64,000 bases of DNA from Paracoccus denitrificans (lineage in GTDB: Bacteria > Pseudomonadota > Alphaproteobacteria > Rhodobacterales > Rhodobacteraceae): the NCBI GenBank assembly GCA_005768755.1, contig VAFL01000001.1, forward strand, positions 412,870-476,869, given 5' to 3'. The position numbers and the translations under genes are program-made. Each line of letters opens with the position of its first letter. Within the stretch, counting starts at the first letter, position 1. Below are positions 1 to 7,962 of the stretch, piece after piece. The notes below the pieces were generated by a model, which worked only from the letters and a program-made list of their open reading frames with translations, did no database searches and was not told the origin of the DNA.

Positions 1-1608
1 GCCCGGCAGAAGGCTGGCCTCGGTGAACGTGCGCTCGCCGCTGGCGAATTGCAGTTCCTGAAGGATCGAGTAGGGGTTATATTTGTTGAATATCCCCATA
101 TACCGCCCAGATGTCCCGCCGAGATCGCGCATCTTGATGTCCCTGCTCAGGACATTCGCGCCGGCCAAGGCAAGACGTTCCTCGACATTGCGGGCGAAGC
201 ACGAGCCCATCGTGAAGAAAGAGTTTTCCTTACTGGCCGTGAAAGACTGGCGCCCGAACGGGACGCAGACCTTTTGCAGGATTCGTTCCCTCGCCCCGTT
301 TTCATTCCCGCGCCAGCGATCATACTTGTTCTCACGGTTGAGTTTCAGGACCTCGCCCGCCGGGCGCATGGACCCGTTCGTCGTCACGGGTGCAGGTGTT
401 TCTGTCGGCGCCGCTGCATTCTGCGCCGGCTCGGACGATTTGAACATTCTCAGCGCCCGCTGGATACCGCTGCGCAGCGAGTTGTCTGTTTTAGCCATGG
501 TTTCCCAAATCCCGAGTTGTTTCCTGTCAAGCAGTGCCAGGCCAGATTGGATGGACTTGCGGCGGGCAGGATCATTGCTGAAAAGGTCAAGAAGCTTTTG
601 TCGGCTGGTGGTGATCTCCGGGCCGGAGAACACGATATCAGAGAAAAGTTTGACCAGATTTTCATCCAGCTTGTCCAGTACAGACTGGACGTCAGTCGAA
701 TCTTGCAGATCTTTTGGCATGTCCGGCACGTCGATGAGGTCGCCAGAAGGATCTGGCAGGATGCCCGGGACAAGCTGATTCATCCGCGTGATCGTATCGA
801 GATTACCGCGCAGGACCGTCTGCGCCGTCGCAGCATTCAGGCGGATCGGATTGCCGATCAGACCGGCCTCATTCATCATCGAAAAGACGGCGATTATGGT
901 CTGACTGTCGTTGTGGAACTTTCCCTCGGTCTCTTCGGGCAGGAAACGGCGCAGCCGTTGCAGGACGACAAGCTGTTCCGTCGAGAGCGAGCTGTTGCTT
1001 TTCTGCGGCGGCAGTTCGATCTGCCGCACGCCGGTTTGATCCATGAGGTAGGCGGATATATCCGAAACGATGTCGCCACCGATCAACAGCTTGCGGTCGA
1101 AACGGCGGACGGTCAGATTTTCTGCGCCGATCGCCTCTTGCCACGGTTTGACGCGATGATCCAACCGACGACGATAGCCGTCAGGGCTGCTGAACTTGTA
1201 ACTGGCCTTCAACTGCTGCTGGATCACCGACGCATACATGCTGCGCGGCTCGCGGATATAGACGATCGCGCGGATATCGGACGTATCCAGACCATAGCGT
1301 TCAAAAAGCGCGAACAGCACCGCCGGATCGGTCAACAGGAAACGTTCGCTGGAAAGGATGACATGATCGGCGCTTTTTGCGCGCTCTGCAATCCTGACCA
1401 TCATCTCATGTGCATCATCAGTCTGATCCGGATCGGTGCTGCGCGTGACCTGACCGATCAGGGTTCCTGTCAGGAAGTGGTTTCGTTTGATTGGTCCGGT
1501 TTCGTACAGGATTCCTGCATCGAACAACGCGTCGCGTGACAGGTGAAGGGAATCCTGGATCGCGCTCGACCCGCATTTCGCATCGCCCAAATGTAGTATT
1601 AGCGCCAT
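1..1608 (-). CDS. Sulfotransferase-like/GSCFA-domain fusion protein (C-terminus outside window)
   Basis: The minus-strand frame opens with ATG at 1608 and is still open at base 1, giving at least 536 residues. The N-terminus carries a sulfotransferase-type phosphate-binding loop (LHLGDAKCGSSAI, Lys11), and around residues 115-127 the second PAPS-binding element (VYIREPRSMYAS). After a Pro/Thr-rich linker near residues 403-412 a GSCFA domain begins (MGSCFARNVEERL near residue 467). GSCFA proteins are a conserved family of uncertain enzymatic role, often found with surface-polysaccharide genes. The start is chosen because the P-loop follows it immediately. A 496-codon plus-strand frame over the same DNA is its shadow. 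It may modify a surface glycan, like the sulfotransferases at 15437-17130, but this is inference. Confidence 0.8.
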   Translation of the reverse strand, partial: MALILHLGDAKCGSSAIQDSLHLSRDALFDAGILYETGPIKRNHFLTGTLIGQVTRSTDPDQTDDAHEMMVRIAERAKSADHVILSSERFLLTDPAVLFALFERYGLDTSDIRAIVYIREPRSMYASVIQQQLKASYKFSSPDGYRRRLDHRVKPWQEAIGAENLTVRRFDRKLLIGGDIVSDISAYLMDQTGVRQIELPPQKSNSSLSTEQLVVLQRLRRFLPEETEGKFHNDSQTIIAVFSMMNEAGLIGNPIRLNAATAQTVLRGNLDTITRMNQLVPGILPDPSGDLIDVPDMPKDLQDSTDVQSVLDKLDENLVKLFSDIVFSGPEITTSRQKLLDLFSNDPARRKSIQSGLALLDRKQLGIWETMAKTDNSLRSGIQRALRMFKSSEPAQNAAAPTETPAPVTTNGSMRPAGEVLKLNRENKYDRWRGNENGARERILQKVCVPFGRQSFTASKENSFFTMGSCFARNVEERLALAGANVLSRDIKMRDLGGTSGRYMGIFNKYNPYSILQELQFASGERTFTEASLLPG

Positions 1609-1778
1609 TTCGCACGGACTCTTGGTTTGCTATCTTCGCTGCTCGCCAGTTCTGGGGCGCGCTTGCTGCATCGGCTGTCATGCAGGACGTTTTGCGCGTC
1701 TGCCTAAAGGGTGGCGACGTTTGCTGCAATATACCGCAACAATGTGAAGTGCCAGTCACAAACAAGTTGTCGGCAAAG

Positions 1779-1797
1779 GGTCGCCTTTGAGGCGACC
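1779..1797. repeat. Short hairpin downstream of nanA
   Basis: GGTCGCC at 1779-1785 and GGCGACC at 1791-1797 form a perfect 7-bp stem with a 5-nt loop. It lies past the stop of nanA on the minus strand and could slow RNA decay or help termination, but no T run follows on either strand. Confidence 0.45.
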
Positions 1798-1810
1798 GAG
1801 GTGGCGCGGA

Positions 1811-1885
1811 CTGCCCACCAGCATGCGACCGGATCGCAGGCAGCGAGACGTTTTCGCCGGCAGCGCGATTGATACTGGTGGGCAG
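1811..1885. repeat. 11-bp perfect inverted repeat with 53-bp spacer
   Basis: CTGCCCACCAG at 1811-1821 is matched exactly by CTGGTGGGCAG at 1875-1885. The spacing suits a long stem-loop in the nanA 3' untranslated RNA or two sites for a dimeric protein. Function is unknown. Confidence 0.5.
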
Positions 1886-1915
1886 CGGAATGATGGGGCA
1901 GGTGTTGCCTTGCGG

Positions 1916-2806
1916 TCAGGCGATCCACTCGGCGAATTCCGGGCGGGCCATAAGCGCCGCCATCCGCGCTTCACCATCGGCAACACGCATTGTCATCGGT
2001 GCGCGTGTGGGACCGGGGTCAATGCCGATGGCGCGGAATGCGGACTTCATGCCGGGCAGCACGCCTGTCTCAAGCAGCGCCTCGACAAAGCGGGCCGAAA
2101 TGTCCTGAAGGCGCTGCGCCTCCAACAGATCTCCGCGACGGATGGCCTTGTCCAACGCGGCGTAAAGCTTGCCCAGCAGGTTGTAGGTCGTCCCGATCCC
2201 GCCATCTGCGCCGACAACGGCGCCTGACATATAGATTTCGTCAAAACCGAAATACAGTGTTGCATCGGGGCAGGCACGCCGCAGCATGGAAAGTTTGAAT
2301 ATGTCGTTCGAGGTGAATTTAAGCCCGGCAACATTCGGCAGGGCCAGGATCTCTTTCAGTATATCCAATGCGATCGGGCGGCCCGTCCGCACCGGAACCT
2401 CGTACACGATCAGCGGCAGGTCGGTGGCTGCCTGCAGGTCCGTATAATAGGCAAGTATCTCGGCGTCCGAGAACGGATAGGAATGGGGGGGCAAGGCTGA
2501 CAGGCCGTGATAGCCCAGCTTTTGCGCATTTTGCGCCAGCCGCACGGAATCGCGCAGATTTGGTGCGCCCACATGGGCAATCAGGGTCGTGCCCATCGCA
2601 TCATTCGCGACGATTTCCTGCTGCGCCAGCAGTTCTTCGACGTCCAACAAGCCGGATTCGCCGCTGCTGCCGCCCACGTAAAGCCCGGTGAGGCCCTGCT
2701 TCACGACATATTCGTCAAGTGCATGCTGCCGGTCAGGACTGAAGGTGCCGTCATCGTTCAGGCCCGTCATCAATGCGGCATACATGCCCGCAAGTCTTCT
2801 GCTCAT
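1916..2806 (-). CDS. nanA: N-acetylneuraminate lyase (DapA superfamily)
   Basis: This 296-residue (beta/alpha)8 aldolase is predicted to cleave N-acetylneuraminate to N-acetylmannosamine and pyruvate in the cytoplasm, the first catabolic step for sialic acid. Visible family residues are the carboxylate-binding loop GGSSGE (residues 45-50), the catalytic Tyr of YEVPVRTG (Tyr135) and the Schiff-base Lys of GLKFTSND (Lys163). Length matches the family. It is transcribed away from the regulator and transporter genes across a shared promoter with a FadR-type operator. Sequence alone cannot fully separate it from other DapA-type aldolases, but nanE, nanK, nagB and nagA next door make the sialate role strong. 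Confidence 0.92.
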   Translation of the reverse strand: MSRRLAGMYAALMTGLNDDGTFSPDRQHALDEYVVKQGLTGLYVGGSSGESGLLDVEELLAQQEIVANDAMGTTLIAHVGAPNLRDSVRLAQNAQKLGYHGLSALPPHSYPFSDAEILAYYTDLQAATDLPLIVYEVPVRTGRPIALDILKEILALPNVAGLKFTSNDIFKLSMLRRACPDATLYFGFDEIYMSGAVVGADGGIGTTYNLLGKLYAALDKAIRRGDLLEAQRLQDISARFVEALLETGVLPGMKSAFRAIGIDPGPTRAPMTMRVADGEARMAALMARPEFAEWIA

Positions 2807-2908
2807 CGTGATACCTCAAATTGGTGCTGTAAGCATAAATCGGATTTGTTGTTTGACAATATATAAATTTGGTAATACCAAAATCAACATAACAACCCGG
2901 TGGAGGCC
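2807..2908. promoter_or_regulatory. Divergent nanA / regulator promoter region
   Basis: The 102-bp gap between the two divergent start codons is clearly AT-richer than the flanking genes. A TTGACA element lies at 2853-2858 on the plus strand, and the palindromic operator at 2868-2882 sits where a -10 region would be expected. Binding there would block transcription rightward and probably leftward as well. This arrangement fits repression of both arms by the adjacent GntR protein, relieved by a pathway intermediate. Confidence 0.6.
2868..2882. promoter_or_regulatory. Perfect FadR-type operator palindrome
   Basis: TTTGGTA-A-TACCAAA is a perfect 7-1-7 palindrome. Its core TGGTNNNACCA is the consensus known for FadR-subfamily GntR regulators. 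The adjacent gene encodes exactly such a GntR/FCD protein, so this is the likely operator. Binding itself is inference. Confidence 0.75.
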
Positions 2909-3634
2909 ATGGCAGAGACTGAGACCGCGATCCGAATGCCAGATTTGATCGCCAGTATCCTGATCGGCGAGATCCGTCGCGGCGATTTGGCGCAGGGTCA
3001 GCCGCTTCCGCCGGAGCGTGAGCTTTGTGACCGGTTCGATGCGTCCCGGCCGACCGTCCGCGAAGCGCTGTCCCAGATGCAGATGCGTGGCTTCCTGGAT
3101 GCAGGTGGCGGGCGCCGTCCGCGCGCCAGTCGCCCCTCGCTGCAGACGATCCTGCATTCTGCCGCCGACAACATTCGCGATCTGTTGGGCGATGCCGAGG
3201 GGGGCGCGCATCTGGAACAGATGCGCCAATTCATTGAAACGGGTGCGACCAGGGAAGCCGCAAAGCGTGGAGATCGTGTTCAGATTGCCATTCTGCAGGA
3301 CGCATTGCGGCAGAACGAGGCAGCCATCGGGACAGCGGAATTCGCGGCCGCCGACATCGCCTTTCACCGCGCCCTTGTGTCGATCGTGGGCAATCCGGTC
3401 ATGTTGACGCTGCATGACATGTTCGTCTCGGAATTGCTTGCGCAGCGGCCGCCTGTCGATGATCCGGCCCGGCATGATGCAATGGCCTATGAAGAACACC
3501 GTGCCATTTATGAGGCCGTGCTGAACGGCGACGTAATGGCGGCAACCGATGTGATGGACCGTCATCTTGAACGCTCCTATCGCGCGCGCCTGAAGACGGC
3601 GAAATCAGGCGCCAACACAAATCAACATCAATAA
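2909..3634 (+). CDS. nanR: GntR-family (FadR/FCD) transcriptional regulator of sialate use
   Basis: Residues about 10-75 form a winged helix-turn-helix of GntR type (PPERELCDRFDASRPTVREAL), followed by an all-helical FCD ligand-binding domain with the usual Asp/His metal-site positions (DIAFHRALV, EEHRAIYEAV). It heads the transporter/catabolic operon and is divergent from nanA, so local control is likely. Start choice is unsettled: ATG at 2909 has GGAGG only 2 nt upstream, whereas an in-frame GTG at 2900 has no clear ribosome-binding site. The symbol is by context; the protein could equally respond to a hexosamine phosphate. Confidence 0.82.
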   Translation: MAETETAIRMPDLIASILIGEIRRGDLAQGQPLPPERELCDRFDASRPTVREALSQMQMRGFLDAGGGRRPRASRPSLQTILHSAADNIRDLLGDAEGGAHLEQMRQFIETGATREAAKRGDRVQIAILQDALRQNEAAIGTAEFAAADIAFHRALVSIVGNPVMLTLHDMFVSELLAQRPPVDDPARHDAMAYEEHRAIYEAVLNGDVMAATDVMDRHLERSYRARLKTAKSGANTNQHQ

Positions 3635-3649
3635 ACCGGAGGAGAAACG

Positions 3650-4603
3650 ATGAAAGCAATTCTGATGGCAAGTGCCGCCGTGATCGCACTGGCAGCCACG
3701 GCCGATGCCCGCGAGTTGACGCTGGGTCTGCAGGACAACGAAGCCACGCCCGTATACAAAGGGGCAAAGGAATTTGCCGACAAGCTGGCCGAGGTTTCCG
3801 CGGGCGAGTTGACGGTCAACCTTTTCCCGTCGGCCACGCTTGGCGATTTCAAGGCCATGGTCCAGCAGACCCAGGCAGGAGAGTTGGACATCGTCATCAC
3901 CGGCTATCCCGACATGTCCTATACCATTCCCGAACTGAAGCTGATCGGTGCGCCATATGTCATTTCCGACTATGCGCAGTTGAAAGAGGTGGTCGCCGGT
4001 CCGTGGGGCCAGGAAATGGCCGGAAAGTTCGAAGAGCAGGGCATCCATGTCCTTGATGTCTGGTATTACGGAACCCGGCAGACCACGGCCAACAAGCCGA
4101 TCAACGCCATCGAGGACATGAAGGGGCTGCGCCTGCGCACGCCAAATGTGCCCTTCCTGATCGCCTATGCCGAAGCCGTGGGCGCGACGCCTGCACCGGT
4201 GGCGTTTCCGGAAGTCTATTTGGCACTGCAGACCAATCAGGTGGATGCACAGGAAAATCCGCTGACCACGATTGATGCCCAGAAATTCTACGAGGTGCAA
4301 AGTTCGGTCGCCATGACCAGCCATTTCGTTGCATCCTCGGCGGTCCTGGTCGGAAAGCAGACCTGGGACGGGCTGTCGGACCAGGAAAAGGAATGGGTCA
4401 CGACGGCGATTGCCGCAGGCGGCAAGCTGAATGACGAACTGCTCCAGACCGGTGAAGCCGAACTGGTGACGGCATTCGAAGAGAAGGGGCTGACGATCAC
4501 ACATCCGGATCTGGAGCCCTTCAAGGCCGCGATGCAACCCTATTACGATGAGCTTGAGCAGGAATTCGGCGAAGGTGCCATCGCTGCGGTAACCGCAAAA
4601 TAA
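3650..4603 (+). CDS. siaP: TRAP transporter periplasmic solute-binding protein (sialate type)
   Basis: A 317-residue DctP-family protein with a clear signal peptide (residues 1-20, cleavage after ATADA). The ligand-coordinating Arg motif RLRTP is at 161-165, followed by the conserved NQVDAQENP segment near residue 196. It would capture sialic acid in the periplasm and hand it to the SiaQ/SiaM membrane pair, driven by a sodium gradient. A strong GGAGG ribosome-binding site precedes the ATG. Assignment to sialate rather than another carboxylate comes from the operon. A 372-codon antisense frame here is a shadow. Confidence 0.88.
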   Translation: MKAILMASAAVIALAATADARELTLGLQDNEATPVYKGAKEFADKLAEVSAGELTVNLFPSATLGDFKAMVQQTQAGELDIVITGYPDMSYTIPELKLIGAPYVISDYAQLKEVVAGPWGQEMAGKFEEQGIHVLDVWYYGTRQTTANKPINAIEDMKGLRLRTPNVPFLIAYAEAVGATPAPVAFPEVYLALQTNQVDAQENPLTTIDAQKFYEVQSSVAMTSHFVASSAVLVGKQTWDGLSDQEKEWVTTAIAAGGKLNDELLQTGEAELVTAFEEKGLTITHPDLEPFKAAMQPYYDELEQEFGEGAIAAVTAK

Positions 4604-4677
4604 GTGGCAGTGGTGCCGGGGCCGCAGGTCCCGGCATCGACACTTCTGCAGGGCGCAGTCAACGAGAGGTCCGTCAG

Positions 4678-5163
4678 GTGAAACCGCTGGCAAAATACAG
4701 TCCGGAAGGAATTGCAGCATCAATTCTTTTCATCGTGCTGATCGTCGTGCTGATGATACAGATCATTGGACGCACACCCCTTTTCGTCGGTCCCGTCTGG
4801 ACCGAGGAAGCCGCGCGTTGGCTTTGGGTCTGGATGGCGATGCTGGCCATCCCCGAGGTAGAGCGCACCGACAGCCAATTGCGTATGGGCTTTCTTGTCG
4901 AACGGCTTCAGAAGCGGGCCAGGCTGATCGTTCTGAGCATCATTGATATCGTCTATCTGGGCGTCGTCATCCACCTGATCTGGATTGGATGGAACACCAT
5001 TCAGCGGACCTGGTCGAACGAATCCGTAACCTTGCCGGCGACCGATGCAATTCTATATGCGTCCGGCTTCGTTGCCATGATCCTGATCGCGAACCGGGTT
5101 GTCCGTCGCATTCTGGGATTTGGTCATCGGCATACCCCCGATGAAGTGGAGACGCCGCTATGA
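4678..5163 (+). CDS. siaQ: TRAP transporter small membrane subunit (DctQ family)
   Basis: 161 residues with four predicted membrane helices, typical of the small TRAP subunit. It starts with GTG at 4678, preceded by a GAGAGG element; the 74-bp gap after siaP suggests the binding protein could be expressed at a different level. The stop codon overlaps the next start (ATGA), so it is translationally coupled to siaM. The conserved ARWLWVWMAML stretch near residue 44 is typical of DctQ proteins. Confidence 0.88.
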   Translation: MKPLAKYSPEGIAASILFIVLIVVLMIQIIGRTPLFVGPVWTEEAARWLWVWMAMLAIPEVERTDSQLRMGFLVERLQKRARLIVLSIIDIVYLGVVIHLIWIGWNTIQRTWSNESVTLPATDAILYASGFVAMILIANRVVRRILGFGHRHTPDEVETPL

Positions 5164-6434
5164 TCCTGGCTGTCATTGCGCTTGGTTGGCTGGCCATGGT
5201 GCTGATCGGTGTGCCGATCGGGATATCGATGATCCTCGTGTCCATGGCTTATTTCCATTGGTCTGGCATGGGCCTGGCTTTCGCCATGTCTCGCATGGTC
5301 GACGGGCTGAACAGCTTTCCCATTCTGGCCGTGCCGCTGTTCATTCTGGCCGCCGCGATACTGAATGGTGCCGGGATAACCAATCTGCTGTTTGGGTTTG
5401 CACGCGCACTTGTCGGCCACATTCGCGGTGGGCTGGGGCATGTCAACATCATGGCCAGCCTGTTCTTCTCTGGCATGTCCGGATCGGCGCTGGCCGATGC
5501 CGGCGGGCTTGGAAAAATGGAAATCGAGGCCATGCGCAAGGCCGGGTATGATGATGCGTTTTCCGGCTCGGTTACGGCTGCGTCATCGATGATCGGTCCG
5601 CTGGTGCCGCCATCGATCACCATGGTGCTTTATGGCGTTATTTCAAACACATCCATCGGCAAGTTGTTTCTGGGCGGTGTGGTGCCAGGTGTGCTGTGCG
5701 CAACCGCGCTGATGGTTATGGTCTATGTGATCGCATCGAAGCGCAGCTATCCGCGTGATCCCTGGCCCGGCCTTCCTGCAGTCGGCAGACTGTTCATCCG
5801 CTCGTTTCCCGCATTGCTGACCCCGGCGGTCATTGTCGGCGGTATTTTCAGCGGCCTGTTCTCACCCACCGAGGCCGCCGCGGTCACGGTTGTCTACGCG
5901 ATCCTGATCGACCTCGTCTTTTATCGTGAACTCACGTGGCGCAGGTTGTGGGATGCTATTTACGAAACGACGGCCACCTCGGCAAGTATCGCGACGATCA
6001 TCGCGGGGGTCTCGCTGTTGGGCTATGTACTGGCGCGAGAACAGGCACCCCAGCAGATTGCGTCGATGTTCCTGAGTATTGCAGACGGCCCGGTCAGTTT
6101 TCTGATCGCAGTCAATCTGATGATCTTCGTTCTTGGGATGTTCGTCGAATCTCTGGTGATACTTTTGATTGTCGTGCCAATCCTCGTGCCGATTGCTTTG
6201 GGCTTCGGCATTGATCCGGTGCATTTTGGTATCGTCGTCGTCCTGAACCTGACGATTTCGATCCTGACTCCGCCCATGGGTATGGCGTTGTTCGTCGTGG
6301 CGCAGGTCAGCGGAATTCCGTTCCAGAAGCTTGCGCGCGCTATCCTGCCCTGGCTGATCCCGCCGCTGGTCGTGCTGCTGCTTGTCTGCGTGTTCCCCAT
6401 CCTGGCCACCGGCTTGCCGAGCTTGATGGATTGA
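5160..6434 (+). CDS. siaM: TRAP transporter large membrane subunit (DctM family)
   Basis: A 424-residue, about 12-helix ion-coupled permease. Typical DctM motifs are visible: an early SGMSGSALADAGGLG segment (near residue 103), the PPSITMVLYG stretch and a late NLTISILTPPMGMALF stretch. It forms the translocating part of the uptake system with SiaP and SiaQ. The ATG overlaps the siaQ stop by 4 nt and the gene runs almost directly into nanE. Confidence 0.9.
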   Translation: MILAVIALGWLAMVLIGVPIGISMILVSMAYFHWSGMGLAFAMSRMVDGLNSFPILAVPLFILAAAILNGAGITNLLFGFARALVGHIRGGLGHVNIMASLFFSGMSGSALADAGGLGKMEIEAMRKAGYDDAFSGSVTAASSMIGPLVPPSITMVLYGVISNTSIGKLFLGGVVPGVLCATALMVMVYVIASKRSYPRDPWPGLPAVGRLFIRSFPALLTPAVIVGGIFSGLFSPTEAAAVTVVYAILIDLVFYRELTWRRLWDAIYETTATSASIATIIAGVSLLGYVLAREQAPQQIASMFLSIADGPVSFLIAVNLMIFVLGMFVESLVILLIVVPILVPIALGFGIDPVHFGIVVVLNLTISILTPPMGMALFVVAQVSGIPFQKLARAILPWLIPPLVVLLLVCVFPILATGLPSLMD

Positions 6435-6436
6435 AC

Positions 6437-7105
6437 ATGCTGGACAGATTGCAGGGCGGGCTGGTCGTCTCGTGCCAGCCCGTTGATCGCGGGCCGATGG
6501 ATCGCCCCGATATTGTCGCGGCAATGGCGCAGGCCGCCGTTGCTGGTGGTGCGGCGGGGCTGCGGATCGAAGGTATCGCAAATCTGCGTGCCGTGCGTCC
6601 TTTGGTCGATGTTCCGATCATTGGTATCGTCAAGACCGACCTGGATGACAGTCCGGTCAGAATTACAGTGTCCGTCCCTGATGTTCGGGCACTGATCGAG
6701 GCAGGGGCCGATATCGTGGCCTATGATGCAACCCCGCGCCCAAGAACTGACGCGCGCGGCGATATTCTTGCAGCCATTCTTGACGGCGGCGCCATTGCGA
6801 TGGCCGATTGCGCGACAAAGGCAGATGCGCAATCCGCGCTTGCTGGCGGGGCGAAGATCGTCGGCACGACCCTGTCTGGCTATACCGCTGAAACCGCGAC
6901 AGGCGATCACAGACCGGATTTCGCATTGCTGCGCAGTTTCCGTCGCCTTGGCGGCTTCACGATGGCGGAAGGGCGGTTCAACACCCCGCAGCTTGCTGCC
7001 GAAGCCATGCGATCGGGCGCCGACGCTGTCACCGTTGGCAGTGCATTGACACGGCTGGAGGTCATGACGGACTGGTTTGCCGGCTCCGTCAGGAGTGCGC
7101 GATGA
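6437..7105 (+). CDS. nanE: N-acetylmannosamine-6-phosphate 2-epimerase
   Basis: 222 residues in the TIM-barrel NanE family. It converts ManNAc-6-phosphate to GlcNAc-6-phosphate. Family marks are VSCQP near the N-terminus, GLRIEG (residues 41-46), GIVKTD with the catalytic Lys66, and MADCAT followed by GTTLSGYT. The ATG at 6437 follows the siaM stop by 2 nt; an in-frame TTG at 6431 is possible but less likely. In substrate order it acts after NanK, the next gene. Confidence 0.93.
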   Translation: MLDRLQGGLVVSCQPVDRGPMDRPDIVAAMAQAAVAGGAAGLRIEGIANLRAVRPLVDVPIIGIVKTDLDDSPVRITVSVPDVRALIEAGADIVAYDATPRPRTDARGDILAAILDGGAIAMADCATKADAQSALAGGAKIVGTTLSGYTAETATGDHRPDFALLRSFRRLGGFTMAEGRFNTPQLAAEAMRSGADAVTVGSALTRLEVMTDWFAGSVRSAR

Positions 7106-7962
7106 TCACAGGTTTTGCTGTTGACCTGGGCGGCACGAAGATGGCGGCCGCCCGGATCGAAGACGGGTGTATCACCCAACGCGAACAGGTGCCGACGGAC
7201 AGACGGGCGGGGCTGGAAGGGCAGATCGCCCAGATGGGCCGACTGCTGGAAAGTCTTGGCTACCAAAGCGGCCAACGCCTTGGTGTCGCCGTTGCCGGCC
7301 GTGTCGATGCGGACGGGTGCTGGCGGGCGGTGAACGCTGACACGTTATCGGCGATCGGCGGTGCGCCTTTGCTGCAGCAATTGCGCGAAACCTTCGGACA
7401 GTCAGTCACCGCGATGAACGATGCCGCCGCGGCATCATTGGCCGAAGCCGCCCTGGGTGCGGGTCAGGGTTCGGCGCATTTCGCCTATCTCACCGTCTCC
7501 ACCGGGGTCGGGGGCGGGATCGTGCTGGACGGAAAGCTTCTTCAAAGCCGGAACGGATTGGCAGGACATCTGGGCTTCATGTCGTCGCCCTTTGGTCGGG
7601 AGATCTGCGGTTCTGGCCGACGCGGCACCGTCGAAAGCGTGGCATCAGGTCGTGCAATTGCCTTGGTCGCAGGGACACCCGACGCACGGTCGGCATTCGA
7701 ACTGCGTACCGAAAATGGCCATGCGGCCATCGACCGGTCCATCGCCGCCGTTGCACGATTGTGCGGTGATCTGACAGCAATCTTCGGGTTGGACCGTATT
7801 GCATTGGGTGGCAGTGTCGGATTGGCCGAGGGCTATCTTTCCGGTGTCACCGCGCGCATTCAGCAAGAGCCCGAGTTGTTCAGGGTGCCTGTAGTAAGGG
7901 CAATGCTTGGCCATGACAGCGCGTTGCTGGGTGCATTGCTGGCGAAAGGGGAACTGCCATGA
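7102..7962 (+). CDS. nanK: ROK-family N-acetylmannosamine kinase with altered zinc motif
   Basis: 286 residues with the ROK phosphate loop DLGGTK (residues 8-13), the catalytic Asp in MNDAAAA (Asp107) and the glucose-binding GHLGFM His (His156). It should phosphorylate ManNAc at C6. The normal ROK zinc motif C-G-C-x-R-x-G-C-x-E reads CGSGRRGTVE here (residues 169-178): two of the three cysteines are Ser and Thr, so zinc binding is probably lost. Start overlaps nanE and stop overlaps nagB by 4 nt each, giving tight translational coupling. Confidence 0.88.
   Translation: MITGFAVDLGGTKMAAARIEDGCITQREQVPTDRRAGLEGQIAQMGRLLESLGYQSGQRLGVAVAGRVDADGCWRAVNADTLSAIGGAPLLQQLRETFGQSVTAMNDAAAASLAEAALGAGQGSAHFAYLTVSTGVGGGIVLDGKLLQSRNGLAGHLGFMSSPFGREICGSGRRGTVESVASGRAIALVAGTPDARSAFELRTENGHAAIDRSIAAVARLCGDLTAIFGLDRIALGGSVGLAEGYLSGVTARIQQEPELFRVPVVRAMLGHDSALLGALLAKGELP

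Larger units (their letters stand above)
1609..1915. other. Intergenic region with two inverted repeats
   Basis: No convincing gene lies here. The region must hold the promoter of the minus-strand GSCFA gene and the 3' end of nanA. Two structures are visible: a 7-bp hairpin at 1779-1797 and an 11-bp perfect inverted repeat at 1811-1821 and 1875-1885. Neither has a T run, so neither is a standard intrinsic terminator. Confidence 0.5.

Noticed and set aside
49..1539. A 496-codon plus-strand frame at the left edge.
   Set aside because: The minus strand encodes a recognisable sulfotransferase P-loop and GSCFA motif over the same DNA; the plus frame has a Cys/Arg/His-rich shadow composition.
3605..4723. 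A 372-codon minus-strand frame over siaP.
   Set aside because: SiaP has signal peptide, family motifs and ribosome-binding site; the antisense frame has none.
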